64,000 bases of DNA from Marivita hallyeonensis (GCF_900129875.1 NZ_FQXC01000004.1:248001-312000); one strand, 5' to 3'. Positions 54,952 through 63,770 are shown, counted from the stretch's first letter. Made by a program: numbers and translations. Notes: generated by a model not told the origin, from the letters alone.

Positions 54952-55419
54952 ATGAGCAAGAGCCTGAAGCGCGTCCGCGCCGCCTTGGAAGCCGCAGGAT
55001 TGCCGGTCGACATTCGCGAAGTCGGACAGGCGCGCACCGCACAGGAAGCGGCGAACAGTGTCGGGTGTCACCTCGATCAAATCGCCAAATCCATCATCTT
55101 TCGCGCCGAGACAAGCGGCCAAGCCGTCTTGTTTCTCACCGCTGGCGGCAACCAGGTAGACCCCGCAAAGGCCTCGACCTGCGCGGGCGAGCCGCTGGGC
55201 AAGGCCGACGCGGCGCTGATCCGTGCGCAAACGGGCTTTGCCATTGGCGGCGTGGCCCCTGTTGGACATCTCACCCCGATCCGCGCCTGGCTCGACCCGC
55301 GCCTGCTGGAATTCGATGTGGTCTGGGCCGCTGCAGGCACGCCGCGACACGTCTTCCCGCTGGACCCACACGTTCTCCCCAAAATCTCTGGCGCACAAGT
55401 ATCTGAATTTACTTCATAA
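54952..55419 (+). CDS. YbaK/ProX-family aminoacyl-tRNA deacylase
   Basis: A 155-residue editing-domain protein. Such proteins hydrolyse mischarged tRNA(Pro). The pattern is VDIREVGQARTAQEAANSVGCHLDQIAKSIIFRAE with the conserved lysine K46 region, VLFLTAGGNQVD, GFAIGGVAPVGHL (the GG-x-P-x-G motif) and WAAAGTPRHVF. It is single-domain and stands alone, divergent from rne. Substrate (Cys or Ala) is not fixed by what I can see. Confidence 0.88.
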   Translation: MSKSLKRVRAALEAAGLPVDIREVGQARTAQEAANSVGCHLDQIAKSIIFRAETSGQAVLFLTAGGNQVDPAKASTCAGEPLGKADAALIRAQTGFAIGGVAPVGHLTPIRAWLDPRLLEFDVVWAAAGTPRHVFPLDPHVLPKISGAQVSEFTS

Positions 55420-55527
55420 TAAAAGTAAATGTAAAAAACATTCACATTTTCTCTTGCAATTTCGCTGGCAAATTCCGATTTCTTGGATGTGAAGACAATT
55501 AACATCCCTCAAACAACGGAGTTGAAA

Positions 55528-55947
55528 ATGAGCACGATCGCCGCCCCCGCTTCTGTCCCTGCCCGTCAGGGTTGGTTTTCCCGCACCGAGGCATGGCTCG
55601 ACAACAAGGGCAAAGGCGCCTGGATCGCCGCAGCCATTCTTGGCCTGATCTTCTTCTGGCCCATCGGCCTTGCCATCCTCGCCTACATGATCTGGAGCAA
55701 ACGCATGTTCAATACATCCTGCGGCAGCCGACGCATGTCGCCCAAATTCACGGCGATGCGGTCCTCAGGCAACACCGCCTTCGACGCGTACAAGAACGAA
55801 ACCCTGCGTCGTCTGGAAGAAGAGCAGCAGAACTTCGAGGCCTTCCTCGAGCGCCTGCGCGAAGCGAAAGACAAGGCCGAGTTCGACCAGTTCATGGACG
55901 ACCGTGCCAAGGCGGCCAAGGAAACCCGCGAAAACGAAGACGCCTGA
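55528..55947 (+). CDS. DUF2852 membrane protein
   Basis: A 139-residue protein with one membrane helix (residues 33-53, AAAILGLIFFWPIGLAILAYM) and a helical, charged C-terminus (YKNETLRRLEEEQQNFEAFLERLREAKDKAEFDQFMDDR), the DUF2852 layout common in alphaproteobacteria. GGAG lies before ATG 55528. The role is unknown; the C-terminal helix may form a coiled coil. RDD-family gene follows by 74 bases. The AT-rich gap 55420-55527 probably carries its promoter. Confidence 0.83.
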   Translation: MSTIAAPASVPARQGWFSRTEAWLDNKGKGAWIAAAILGLIFFWPIGLAILAYMIWSKRMFNTSCGSRRMSPKFTAMRSSGNTAFDAYKNETLRRLEEEQQNFEAFLERLREAKDKAEFDQFMDDRAKAAKETRENEDA

Positions 55948-56021
55948 TCTTGGTCTTTCACGCCCGTGGCTCCATATCGGGGCCACGACCGGTGCAACCT
56001 CTGTCAGCAATGGTTTGAACG

Positions 56022-56471
56022 ATGTACGCGACACAGCCCTATGACCACCTTCCCGACCCGATGGTCCAACCCGAATTCTACGACACCGTCGTCATCAAGC
56101 GCGGTCTCGCCTGGGTCATCGACGCGGTCCTGATCCTAGCCCTCGTGGTGCCGGCGGTGGTGATGACGGCATTCATCGGCCTGTTCTTCTTGCCCTTCCT
56201 GTTCTTCCTCGTGGGCTTCGTCTACCGCGTCGCCACGATCACCGGCGGGTCGGCCACATGGGGTATGCGCCTCATGGCCATCGAGTTCCGCGACCAGCGA
56301 GGAGAGCGTTTCGACTTCTCCCAGGCCTTCCTGCACACGCTGGGTTACACCGTGTCGATGTCGGTCTTCCCGCTGCAACTCATCTCGATCGCGATGATGT
56401 TCCTCACCGAACGCGGTCAGGGCTTGACGGATATGCTTTTGGGCACCGTCGCCCTCAATCGCCGGGCGTGA
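56022..56471 (+). CDS. RDD-family membrane protein
   Basis: A 149-residue protein with two to three membrane helices. The RDD pattern is KRGLAWVIDAVLILALVVPAVV (R..D), ATWGMRLMAIEFRDQRGERFDF and TERGQGLTDMLLGTVALNR. Function unknown in general; some members act in ion exchange. Its end overlaps the convergent ribbon-helix-helix gene by 17 bases. Confidence 0.85.
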   Translation: MYATQPYDHLPDPMVQPEFYDTVVIKRGLAWVIDAVLILALVVPAVVMTAFIGLFFLPFLFFLVGFVYRVATITGGSATWGMRLMAIEFRDQRGERFDFSQAFLHTLGYTVSMSVFPLQLISIAMMFLTERGQGLTDMLLGTVALNRRA

Positions 56472-56688
56472 CCTGCGCCTGGTAATACGCCAGAACAAAC
56501 ACCCGAATGGCCGAGGCAAGGCCCACATCCATGCCTCGGCCTTCATCAATTTCCGCGGCCAAGGCGTTGATCGGCATATCCTTTTCCGCCGCGATGTCCC
56601 GAAACGCCCTCCAGAACGCATCTTCCAGCGACACGCTCGTGCGATGGCCCCGCAGGGTCAGCGACCGTTTGACCGGCCGTCCGCTCAT
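56455..56688 (-). CDS. Ribbon-helix-helix domain protein
   Basis: A 77-residue protein of the RHH_4 type: VKRSLTLRGHRTSVSLEDAFWRAFRDIAAEKDMPINALAAEID. The strand and two helices form a DNA-binding unit in dimers. Its start overlaps the DUF4169 stop by four bases (ATGA), so the two are coupled. Together with fumC and sspB it forms a block usual in Rhodobacteraceae. DNA target unknown. Confidence 0.87.
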   Translation of the reverse strand: MSGRPVKRSLTLRGHRTSVSLEDAFWRAFRDIAAEKDMPINALAAEIDEGRGMDVGLASAIRVFVLAYYQAQVTPGD

Positions 56689-56858
56689 GACTTTGATTTG
56701 CCGTCCAGATCGCGCTCGGCCTTTTCGGCCCGCGCTTTCTCCAGGGTCTTTTGAGCCTTGGTCCGCCCGAACTTCACCGCGTTCTCATCCGCCTTCGTGC
56801 GCTTCTCGTCGCGCGCGCGGACTTTGCGAAACCGGTTGAGGTTGGTGACGTTGCTCAT
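56685..56858 (-). CDS. DUF4169 small basic protein
   Basis: A 57-residue protein starting MSNVTNLNRFRKVRARDEKRTKADENAVKFGRTKAQK, the DUF4169 pattern. It is very rich in Arg, Lys and Glu and probably helical; it may bind nucleic acid. Start at 56858 is inside a longer open frame, and the conserved MSNVTNLNRFRK fixes it. Translationally coupled to the ribbon-helix-helix gene. Confidence 0.85.
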   Translation of the reverse strand: MSNVTNLNRFRKVRARDEKRTKADENAVKFGRTKAQKTLEKARAEKAERDLDGKSKS

Positions 56859-56948
56859 AGACCAAAGATACCCCCTGATCGGAGGCAAACAAGGCCCTTC
56901 CAAGCGCCTTGTCCACGCGATTTTGAAATCGCGCCCCGCACCGCGCGC

Positions 56949-57716
56949 CTAAACAGGCTTCGACAGATGCCAGACCTGCTCCATCGGATAGTTCTTGGCC
57001 CAGTCGGACGGAACCCAGCACCGCGTCTCCGCCGCTTCGTCGGGCGCATAAAGTTCCTGATAGCGCGTGACCGTGAACCCGATCTCGGTGAACAGCGCAA
57101 ACCAGTCCGCGATGGACAGGTTGAACGTCACGCCGCTTGGGTCGATCTCCACCTCCGTCCAGTCGACACCCCACAAACCCCGATACGGCCTGTGCAACAC
57201 CGGCTCGCACGGCGCGCCGTTCAGAGGCGTGCAAATGATCGACAGCGGGTGATTGCCCAGAAACACCAGCGATCCACCGGGGCGCAAAAGCCGCCACGCT
57301 TCGCGCAGCCAGACCTCCGGGCGGCACCAGATCGCCGCGCCATATTCCGAGATTGCGAAGTCGAAACGGCCCGCGTCGAAGCCGGTCGCCTCGGCGTCCC
57401 CCTGAACGAAAGTGATCTCCGCCCCGTACGCGTCCGCCAACTGCCGGGCCGTCGCCAATTGTTCGGATGACACGTCGATCCCCGTCACCCGCGCCCCGCG
57501 CCTTGCCATCCAGCCCGACACGTACCCGGTCCCGCATCCCAGTTCGACCGCATCCAATCCGGTCATGTCTTCGGGCAGCAAGGTCACCGACGTCTCCGGC
57601 GCACCCCAGATCCCCCATTGCGGCGGCCCGCTCCAAAGCCGTTTGCCCAGATCGACCCAGTTCTGGGCATCCTTGTCCCAGACCTCGCGGTTGATGGAGA
57701 CGTGATCTTTGGTCAT
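56949..57716 (-). CDS. Class I SAM-dependent methyltransferase
   Basis: A 255-residue enzyme. Motif I is DAVELGCGTGYVSGWMARRGARVTGIDVSSEQL, motif II region is FDFAISEYGAAIWCRPEVWLREAWRLLRPGGSLVFLGNHP. It starts MTKDHVSINREVWDKDAQNWVDLG, common in Rhodobacterales paralogues. The acceptor is unknown. Start 57716 was chosen over one 22 codons upstream, which adds unconserved residues. It lies between DUF4169 and fumC on the minus strand. Confidence 0.88.
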   Translation of the reverse strand: MTKDHVSINREVWDKDAQNWVDLGKRLWSGPPQWGIWGAPETSVTLLPEDMTGLDAVELGCGTGYVSGWMARRGARVTGIDVSSEQLATARQLADAYGAEITFVQGDAEATGFDAGRFDFAISEYGAAIWCRPEVWLREAWRLLRPGGSLVFLGNHPLSIICTPLNGAPCEPVLHRPYRGLWGVDWTEVEIDPSGVTFNLSIADWFALFTEIGFTVTRYQELYAPDEAAETRCWVPSDWAKNYPMEQVWHLSKPV

Positions 57717-57793
57717 GACAGCACCTACCGGTACGAAAAAAGCTGCCACAGTATCCCGCGGCAGCATTCGAGAGCCTAGCAAAAACTGCTGGC

Positions 57794-59188
57794 CTACCCT
57801 TTCGGCCCGATCATCTGCTCGGGGCGGACGACCTTGTCGAAGGTCTCGGCGTCCACAAAGCCCAGCGCAATCGCCTCTTCCTTGAGCGTCGTCCCGTTCT
57901 TATGCGCGGTCTTCGCCACCTTGGTCGCGTTGTCGTAGCCGATGGTCGGCGCGAGCGCCGTGACCAGCATCAGCGACTCTTTCATCAGCTTGTCGATGCG
58001 CGGCTCATTGGCCTGAATGCCCAAGAGCATCCGTTCGGTAAAGCTGTCTGCCGCATCGCCCAAAAGCTGGATGGATTGCAGCAGGTTGTAGGACATCATC
58101 GGGTTGTAGACGTTCAGCTCGAAATGCCCTTGAGAACCTGCAAACTTGATCGCCGCGTCGTTGCCCATCACATGCGCCGCCACCTGGGTCAGCGCCTCTG
58201 CCTGCGTCGGGTTCACCTTGCCGGGCATGATCGACGATCCCGGCTCATTCTCCGGAAGGATCAATTCACCGAGACCCGAGCGCGGACCAGAGCCCAAGAG
58301 GCGAATGTCGTTGGCGATCTTGTAGCAGGACCCCGCCACGGTCGCCAAAGCGCCCGACATGAAGACCATCGCGTCATGCGCCGCCAGCGCCTCGAACTTG
58401 TTGGGCGCCGTCACAAACGGCAGGCCAGTAATCTCGGCCATATTCGCGGCAACCGTCTCGCCCCAGCCATGCTTGGTGTTAAGCCCTGTGCCAACAGCCG
58501 TGCCACCTTGCGCCAACTCGTAAATGCCCGGCAAGCACGCTTCGACCCGTGCAATACCCTGACGGATTTGATGCGCGTAGCCGGAAAACTCCTGCCCAAG
58601 AGTCAAGGGCGTGGCGTCCTGTGTATGCGTCCGCCCGATCTTGATGATGTCCTTGAACTCTTCTGACTTTTGCTCAAGCCCCGACGCTAGCTTTTCCAAC
58701 CCCGGCATCAGCACATCGCGCACCATCATTGCCGTTGCGATATGCATCGCGGTCGGGAACGTGTCGTTCGAAGATTGCCCCATATTGCAATGATCGTTGG
58801 GATGCACCGGGTCTTTCGATCCGATAACGCCGCCCAGAATTTCAATCGCCCGGTTCGCAATCACCTCGTTGGAGTTCATGTTCGACTGCGTCCCCGATCC
58901 CGTCTGCCAGACGACCAGCGGGAAGTTGTCGTCGAACTTGCCGTCGATTACTTCGCCCGCCGCCTGAATGATCGCATCGGCCAGACGCGGGTCCAGATCA
59001 CCCGACGCCTTGTTCGCCTGCGCGCAGGCTTTCTTGATCACGCCCAGCGCGCGGACAATCGCAACCGGCTGCTTTTCCCAGCCGATCGGGAAATTCATGA
59101 TCGACCGCTGCGTTTGCGCGCCCCAGTACTTGTCGGACGGAACCTCGAGCGGGCCAAAACTGTCGGATTCGGTGCGGGTCTGCGCCAT
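57794..59188 (-). CDS. fumC: Fumarate hydratase, class II
   Basis: A 464-residue TCA-cycle enzyme, iron-free and homotetrameric. The signature [18 protein letters not shown] is intact, with [26 protein letters not shown] at the start, [34 protein letters not shown], and [20 protein letters not shown] with the catalytic histidine. AAGGAGG precedes ATG 59188. sspB lies upstream on the same strand by 78 bases. Confidence 0.97.
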   Translation of the reverse strand: MAQTRTESDSFGPLEVPSDKYWGAQTQRSIMNFPIGWEKQPVAIVRALGVIKKACAQANKASGDLDPRLADAIIQAAGEVIDGKFDDNFPLVVWQTGSGTQSNMNSNEVIANRAIEILGGVIGSKDPVHPNDHCNMGQSSNDTFPTAMHIATAMMVRDVLMPGLEKLASGLEQKSEEFKDIIKIGRTHTQDATPLTLGQEFSGYAHQIRQGIARVEACLPGIYELAQGGTAVGTGLNTKHGWGETVAANMAEITGLPFVTAPNKFEALAAHDAMVFMSGALATVAGSCYKIANDIRLLGSGPRSGLGELILPENEPGSSIMPGKVNPTQAEALTQVAAHVMGNDAAIKFAGSQGHFELNVYNPMMSYNLLQSIQLLGDAADSFTERMLLGIQANEPRIDKLMKESLMLVTALAPTIGYDNATKVAKTAHKNGTTLKEEAIALGFVDAETFDKVVRPEQMIGPKG

Positions 59189-59266
59189 GCGAGCCTCCTT
59201 CGGTATACGGTTGCATGCCGTTTACCCGCCCCCAATGCGCGAGGCAATTGTCAAACTGGCGCAGGG

Positions 59267-59764
59267 CTATTTGCGGAAGGTGTCGAGGCTCACCACATCC
59301 GCGTCTTTGCGCGGCTCGCTGCCCTTGTCCTCGGTGGCCGCCGGGCTTGGCGTGACCTCGGTCACAGCGCGCGGCGCCGGGACAAGTGCGGTCTCTTCTT
59401 CGCCATCGTCGTCGGTGCTTTCAAAGCGCAGGCCGAATTCGACGGACGGATCGACAAAGGTCAGGATCGCATCGAACGGAATATAAAGCCGCTCCGGCGC
59501 ATCCCCAAAGTTCAGCGTCACCGCGAACCCGTCTTCCGAGACCTCCAGATTGTCGAACCAGTGTTGCATCACCACGGTCATTTCGCCCGGATAACGGTCG
59601 GACAGCCAATCGGCGATCTCGACATCCGGGTGACCCGTGTCGAAGGTGATGAAGAAATGATGCTCCCCCGGAAGACCGTCCTTCTGCACATCCTCAAGAA
59701 CGGCGCGGATCAAACCGCGCATCGCCTGATGCATCAGGCTTCCATAATTGATGCCAGTGGTCAT
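59267..59764 (-). CDS. sspB: ClpXP adaptor SspB (alpha type)
   Basis: A 165-residue adaptor that hands ssrA-tagged proteins to ClpXP. The fold is INYGSLMHQAMRGLIRAVLEDVQKDGLPGEHHFFITFDTGHPDVEIADWLSDRYPGEMTVVMQHWFDNLEVSEDGFAVTLNF, and a disordered C-terminus ends with a hydrophobic tail (VVSLDTFRK) of the ClpX-docking type. The partner ssrA gene lies 2 kb away at 61715-62056. Start ATG 59764 follows GGGGGA; an earlier ATG at 59791 is less likely. Confidence 0.92.
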   Translation of the reverse strand: MTTGINYGSLMHQAMRGLIRAVLEDVQKDGLPGEHHFFITFDTGHPDVEIADWLSDRYPGEMTVVMQHWFDNLEVSEDGFAVTLNFGDAPERLYIPFDAILTFVDPSVEFGLRFESTDDDGEEETALVPAPRAVTEVTPSPAATEDKGSEPRKDADVVSLDTFRK

Positions 59765-59859
59765 GTCGGATATCCCCCGAGTCGCCCTCAATCATATTGC
59801 ATCGGTCCGAAAACAAAAGACCGGGGCTGACCCAAAGTCAGCTTCCGCCCATTGTATCG

Positions 59860-60519
59860 TCAGAACAGTACCTGAGAGATTTCGCGCAGCACTTTGCGGC
59901 GGATCGCACGCGCGTAGTCACGGTGCCCGCGCGCCGTTTCGACAAAGCCGTTAGCCGTAATCACATTGCGGGTGTAGAAATTGGTGATCGCCACACCGAG
60001 GCCTTCGATGGCGAGCCCGTTCACCGTCACCCCTTCCCGTTCCGCCAGGCGGCGAAATCGGGTCACTTCTCCTCCCGCGTTCGGTGTCCCGTCACCGGAC
60101 ATGTCGATCACCCGGCGCGCGCAATTGGGGCCGCGGTCGAAATGCTCAAGCGCGGTCGACATCGCCTCGGCCGGCGCGGTGTTCGACATCACGAAAGCCC
60201 GTGGAAGCCGTTGCACGGCGTTGGCGAAGAGTTGCACGTGGCTCTGGCTCAGCATCTGCGTCCAGTCGAGGCTCACCTCCTGCGCATCCACGCCCGACCA
60301 CTGTATCACACTCAGCGCGACCTGATCGCGAACGAGGATCTCTGCAATCTCAGGATCCCGCAACGCGGCGGCAAGACCATCGACCTGCAACCGGTACTCC
60401 CCGGGATCGACGGATTGCGAGACATCCATGGCAAGGATAAGCGCCGTACGGCAAGCGAGCGCCGGTTGAGCCAGAAACAGACAAACGAAGAGAACACGCC
60501 ACAGCATCGCGTTATTCAT
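59860..60519 (-). CDS. DUF1194 secreted vWA-like protein
   Basis: A 219-residue exported protein: signal peptide AMLWRVLFVCLFLAQPALAC, then RTALILAMDVSQSVDPGEYRLQVDGL (DxSxS metal site) and DMSGDGTPNAGGEV. It matches DUF1194. The cysteine after the signal could be lipidated but the lipobox is poor. Function unknown. The upstream open part (60520-60567) lacks likeness and is not used. Confidence 0.83.
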   Translation of the reverse strand: MNNAMLWRVLFVCLFLAQPALACRTALILAMDVSQSVDPGEYRLQVDGLAAALRDPEIAEILVRDQVALSVIQWSGVDAQEVSLDWTQMLSQSHVQLFANAVQRLPRAFVMSNTAPAEAMSTALEHFDRGPNCARRVIDMSGDGTPNAGGEVTRFRRLAEREGVTVNGLAIEGLGVAITNFYTRNVITANGFVETARGHRDYARAIRRKVLREISQVLF

Positions 60520-60602
60520 GACGCGGCAATCTCCAGCGTCAAGCGAAAGCCGTTCGATCGCAAGCAACGATTGAGCGCTTCGAGAAGCTAGACGGGACTG
60601 CT

Positions 60603-61595
60603 TCAGGCGCTGAGCGTCACGAAAGATTCCGAATGCGCGTAATACGAACTTGACGGTGCGCGCCCTGCCACTGGACGTTCAAACAGCGCAACCGGAACCG
60701 GGATGCAGTCTTTCGCCATATCGGCCCTTTCCTCGTAAAGACGGCGCATCTCGTTGAGCAACGGTCGCTGGTCATTGGCAAAGCCAACAGACGCAAGCGA
60801 TAGCTCGCTGCGCGCAAAGCCTTGTTTAGTGGCACGATCGCAAATCTCGAAAACAAGCGATCCGGGAAAGCGTTCTTTGACGGCAAGCGATGGCATGCCA
60901 ACCATGTGCTGACCAAACAGCATAAGGAACAAAGCCGCAGCAGTGGCACGATCACAGGACGGCTGTCTGACAACCCAATGCAGCAAGGCCACGTTTCCGG
61001 GGATGTCGTAATTCAATTCGTTCAACATCTGATGCCACAGGTCCGGGTCCGGCGCTTTTTCCTGCCACGCAAGAAATGTTGGATCCGTTGTCTCGATGGT
61101 TTGAGGCCCCGCGTCCGCACGACGTCCGGCGGCTTCGTTTTGAACAAACGCCCGCATGATGATGACACTCCCGGCCAATGGCGAGCCAAATGGGTCGTTT
61201 AGGCGGGCTTGGCACGTGTCGTCCAAAAGCTCCCGTGCCATGTCGTCCATATCCCGAAACTTGAAAAGACCGTAGGCAGTTTCTGCCACACGTGGGTGAT
61301 CCGACATGATGTCCAGAATGGACCCGGCATCCGCACAAAGAATGTCATGCAAAATCGCGCATGCCTTGCGTTCGCCTTGGGTCAGGTGATGAACGCCGGG
61401 CGCGTCCAACAGGGCGTTTTTGCTGTTCTCGCGGCGTACGAAGCGCACGGCAAATGCCATCAGGTAATCTGCCCGCCCAGAGGCCTGATTTGAGATGACG
61501 GACACCTTGCCCTGCCGCAAAAACGTGGACAGACCCTTTGGTGTCTCAAGCGCCTTGCGCCCTTCCTCGTAAGCGATCTCCCGAGCGGTTTGCAT
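60603..61595 (-). CDS. DUF4274-like protein, unknown function
   Basis: A 330-residue soluble protein. The central part WHQMLNELNYDIPGNVALLHWVVRQPSCDRATAAALFLMLFG has the pattern of DUF4274 (aromatic-N-x-D ... cysteine-aspartate ... T-A-x-x-x-F). The N-terminus has AREIAYEEGRKALETPKGLSTFLRQGK and a region like HRVAETAYGLFKFRD. No signal or membrane helix. It lies between DUF1194 and ssrA, on the minus strand; AGGA stands 11 bases before ATG 61595. Confidence 0.6.
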   Translation of the reverse strand: MQTAREIAYEEGRKALETPKGLSTFLRQGKVSVISNQASGRADYLMAFAVRFVRRENSKNALLDAPGVHHLTQGERKACAILHDILCADAGSILDIMSDHPRVAETAYGLFKFRDMDDMARELLDDTCQARLNDPFGSPLAGSVIIMRAFVQNEAAGRRADAGPQTIETTDPTFLAWQEKAPDPDLWHQMLNELNYDIPGNVALLHWVVRQPSCDRATAAALFLMLFGQHMVGMPSLAVKERFPGSLVFEICDRATKQGFARSELSLASVGFANDQRPLLNEMRRLYEERADMAKDCIPVPVALFERPVAGRAPSSSYYAHSESFVTLSA

Positions 61596-61714
61596 GAAGC
61601 TCAAGTCCTGAATGAATACACTTTGGCTTCTGTTTTCACACGGAAAATCAGGCGAAGACTTGGCTCCAATTGGATTTCTTCTGGAAAATCATACCAGTCC
61701 GCAAAATGCGGAGT

Positions 61715-62056
61715 TTTAAAGCAGGACGCGTTTGAATGAAAATGCAGGCTTCTGTTGCCAGGTGCCTGCGAACCCCGCCTGACGCTGCTAGGCCTCAGGG
61801 CTTAAGTTTCGGTAACTCCGACTGCTTACGCAGCCATTGCGACCGGAGCATGGTTGTCATTTGCAACTATACTATTTGAACCGATAACGGTGGTATCTCA
61901 CCGAGACAAAGCAGACGTCTTTAGACGTTCGTCGATCCTGTTTCGGCCCCATGTTCCTGCAAATGACAGGGTATCTGGTGGAGCCGCCGGGTACCGCCCC
62001 CGGGTCCGAGCCGCTTATTACACGCGCGTTTATGTCCATAGTCCCCTTGCGGGAAC
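61715..62056 (-). ncRNA. ssrA: Two-piece (permuted) tmRNA
   Basis: Transfer-messenger RNA that rescues stalled ribosomes. On the minus strand the acceptor piece comes first: GCGGCTCCACCA ends at 61976. After 25 bases the coding piece starts with GGGGCCGAAACAGG at 61950; GGGGCCG pairs with CGGCUCC to form the acceptor stem (one G-U). The tag frame runs 61864 to 61826 and gives ANDNHAPVAMAA then TAA. The acceptor 5' part has a hairpin GTTCCC-GCAA-GGGGAC (62055-62040). Ends are approximate: 5' from a promoter near 62063-62091, 3' near 61715 where stem-forming sequence ends. The permuted order is the rule in alphaproteobacteria. No coding gene is claimed in 61596-62195. Confidence 0.93.
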
Positions 62057-62062
62057 ACATCG

Positions 62063-62091
62063 AATATCGGTGTTCCAACGCCGGATTTCAA
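62063..62091 (-). promoter_or_regulatory. ssrA promoter
   Basis: On the minus strand TTGAAA (62091-62086) and GATATT (62068-62063) with a 17-base spacer. A start seven bases on gives the 5' end near 62056, which fits the acceptor RNA. Inferred from consensus and place. Confidence 0.55.
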
Positions 62092-62195
62092 GCACGATAC
62101 GCATCCGGAACGCCTGAATTTTCTCTGTCCGACCGCACTTGCCAAACCGGCCCGCACGTCGGAAGCTGGCAATCGGCAACCACAGGAGCGCGATA

Positions 62196-62798
62196 ATGTC
62201 GGACACGCAGACCGTATCCTTCACCCAGATGAAAGACGGGACCAAGGAAGACTATGAACTGCTCGACGAACTGGAGAAGCCCTATATCGCGCTGGCCCCG
62301 GACCGCATTCTGGAAGAGCTGCGCAAGCAGGACGATCCCGCCCATAAAGGTTACAAGATCACCCGCGCCCAGCACGGGCTTCAGGCCGCAACACGCGCGG
62401 AAGAGGACGGCGCCGATATCGACTGGATCGTCGGGGCGCTACTTCACGACGTTGGCGACGGCCTCGCGCCCCGCAATCACGATCGCTTCTCGGCCGAAGT
62501 CATCCGTCCCTACGTGCGCTGGGAAGTGGCTTGGACAGTGGAACATCACGGCATCTTCCAGTCCTTCTATTACGGCCACCATTACGGCTGGGACCGCAAC
62601 GCGCGCGACAGGTTCAAGGCGCATCCGTGCTTCCAATCCTGTGCCGACTTCTGCGAACGCTGGGACCAGTCATCCTTCGACCCCGACTACCCCACCAAAC
62701 CGCTTGAGCATTTCGAACCCCTGGTGCGCGAGGTCTTTGCCCGCAAGGCCTACGATCCGGAGGTGATCCGCGAAGGCGTTGTCGTCGGACTGCCGTAA
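62196..62798 (+). CDS. HD-domain protein, PhnZ-like
   Basis: A 200-residue protein. The metal site is H60 in ITRAQHGLQAATRA, LLHDVGD (H84, D85), and HHGIFQSFYYGHHYGWDRN. The set with the inserted YYGHHY stretch resembles the mixed-valent di-iron oxygenases (PhnZ, TmpB, MIOX-like) rather than plain phosphohydrolases. No phosphonate genes lie nearby. Substrate unknown. CAGGAG precedes ATG 62196. A start at 62139 adds a poor stretch. Confidence 0.82.
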   Translation: MSDTQTVSFTQMKDGTKEDYELLDELEKPYIALAPDRILEELRKQDDPAHKGYKITRAQHGLQAATRAEEDGADIDWIVGALLHDVGDGLAPRNHDRFSAEVIRPYVRWEVAWTVEHHGIFQSFYYGHHYGWDRNARDRFKAHPCFQSCADFCERWDQSSFDPDYPTKPLEHFEPLVREVFARKAYDPEVIREGVVVGLP

Positions 62799-62883
62799 GC
62801 GCGTTTCGCTCGCATCTCGGCGCTTGAACTGACAGGCTGTCTCGGGAAACCTGTACCCGATAGCACGAAAGGGATGCACCTCG

Positions 62884-63477
62884 ATGCAAACACGCCCCTT
62901 CTCCGCCAAGGCAGGCCAGACGATCTTTCGTCCCGGTGAGGAATGCCCCGGCTTTCTTGACCTCAAGAAAGGCTCGATCCGTGTCATGCTGACCGGGGCT
63001 TCGGGGCGGGAAGTCGTGCTCTACCGGGTACGGCCCGGAGAGGTTTGCCTGCAAACCTTTTCCTGCCTTGTCGAAGGGCACGCATACGGCGCAGAGGGCA
63101 TTGTCGAGGCGGATGTGGAGGCCGATCTGATCCCGGCATCCCAATTCCGCGAGGCGCTCGAATCCGATGCCGCGTTCCGGCACAAGGTACTGAACTCCGT
63201 GGCCCTGCGGTTCTCGGAGTACCAGCAACTGGTCGAGGATGTGGCACTCACCGCCTTTGACGCCCGGTTGGCGAAGGTCCTCCTGCGTCTCGCGGACGAC
63301 CAAGACATCGTCCATGCCACCCACACCGCACTTGCCGCCGAAACTGCGTCAGGGCGCGCCTATGTCACCCGACGGCTGGCGGTCTTCGCGCGGAAAGGCG
63401 TGGTCGAACAGCTGCCGGACGGCATCGCCATCAGGGAAAAGCGTGCCTTGGAACAGATTGCCGCAGATCCGCGGTGA
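62884..63477 (+). CDS. Crp/Fnr-family regulator
   Basis: A 197-residue regulator: cyclic-nucleotide-binding fold FSAKAGQTIFRPGEECPGFLDLKKGSIRVMLTGASGREVVLYRVRPGEVCLQTFSCL, long helix, and a C-terminal winged helix (HTALAAETASGRAYVTRRLAVFARKGVVE). Cysteines near residues 20, 56 and 60 do not match the FNR cluster pattern (which needs four), but could be redox-active. It is followed by a DUF2892 gene, as is usual for sulphur- and stress-related Crp proteins. AAGGGA precedes the ATG. Confidence 0.87.
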   Translation: MQTRPFSAKAGQTIFRPGEECPGFLDLKKGSIRVMLTGASGREVVLYRVRPGEVCLQTFSCLVEGHAYGAEGIVEADVEADLIPASQFREALESDAAFRHKVLNSVALRFSEYQQLVEDVALTAFDARLAKVLLRLADDQDIVHATHTALAAETASGRAYVTRRLAVFARKGVVEQLPDGIAIREKRALEQIAADPR

Positions 63478-63543
63478 CAGAGTCACCGTCAGACTGCCCA
63501 ATCGCTTGTTAAGGTCTCCTCAATGACATGAAAGGAGATACTC

Positions 63544-63735
63544 ATGACCAAGAACGAAGGCACTCTCGACCGCACCCTCCGCGTGATTGTTGGACTTGTC
63601 CTGCTCTCACTGGTGTTCATCGGCCCGCAGACCTATTGGGGCCTGATCGGCCTTGTCCCGCTGGTAACGGGCCTGATCGGCTCCTGCCCGGTCTACTCAC
63701 TTCTGGGCATCCGGACCTGCCCGATGAAAAGCTGA
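63544..63735 (+). CDS. DUF2892 (YgaP-type) membrane protein
   Basis: A 63-residue protein with two membrane helices (TLRVIVGLVLLSLVFIG and LVPLVTGLIGSCPVYSLLGIRTCP) and the DUF2892 cysteine pair SCPVYSLLGIRTCP. Such units often join rhodanese domains (YgaP) and may deal with sulphur or thiocyanate. AAAGGAGAT precedes ATG 63544. It follows the Crp/Fnr gene by 66 bases. Confidence 0.92.
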   Translation: MTKNEGTLDRTLRVIVGLVLLSLVFIGPQTYWGLIGLVPLVTGLIGSCPVYSLLGIRTCPMKS

Positions 63736-63746
63736 GACATCCCAGT

Positions 63747-63770
63747 AGGTCGGACATATTTGTCCGACCT
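63747..63770. repeat. Inverted repeat after DUF2892 gene
   Basis: AGGTCGGACA (63747-63756), loop TATT, TGTCCGACCT (63761-63770), a perfect 10-bp stem. No T-run follows on either side, so it is a weak terminator candidate. The remaining 63771-63958 shows no gene or known site. Confidence 0.5.

Noticed and set aside
61872-62245. Open frames on both strands across the 61.87-62.25 kb gap (for example a plus-strand peptide with VEPPGTAPGSEPLITRAF)
   Set aside because: They overlie the two-piece tmRNA gene; codon pattern and lack of ribosome sites show they are not genes.
63747-63770. Inverted repeat as a strong terminator
   Set aside because: The stem is perfect but no T-run follows on either strand; kept only as an inverted repeat.
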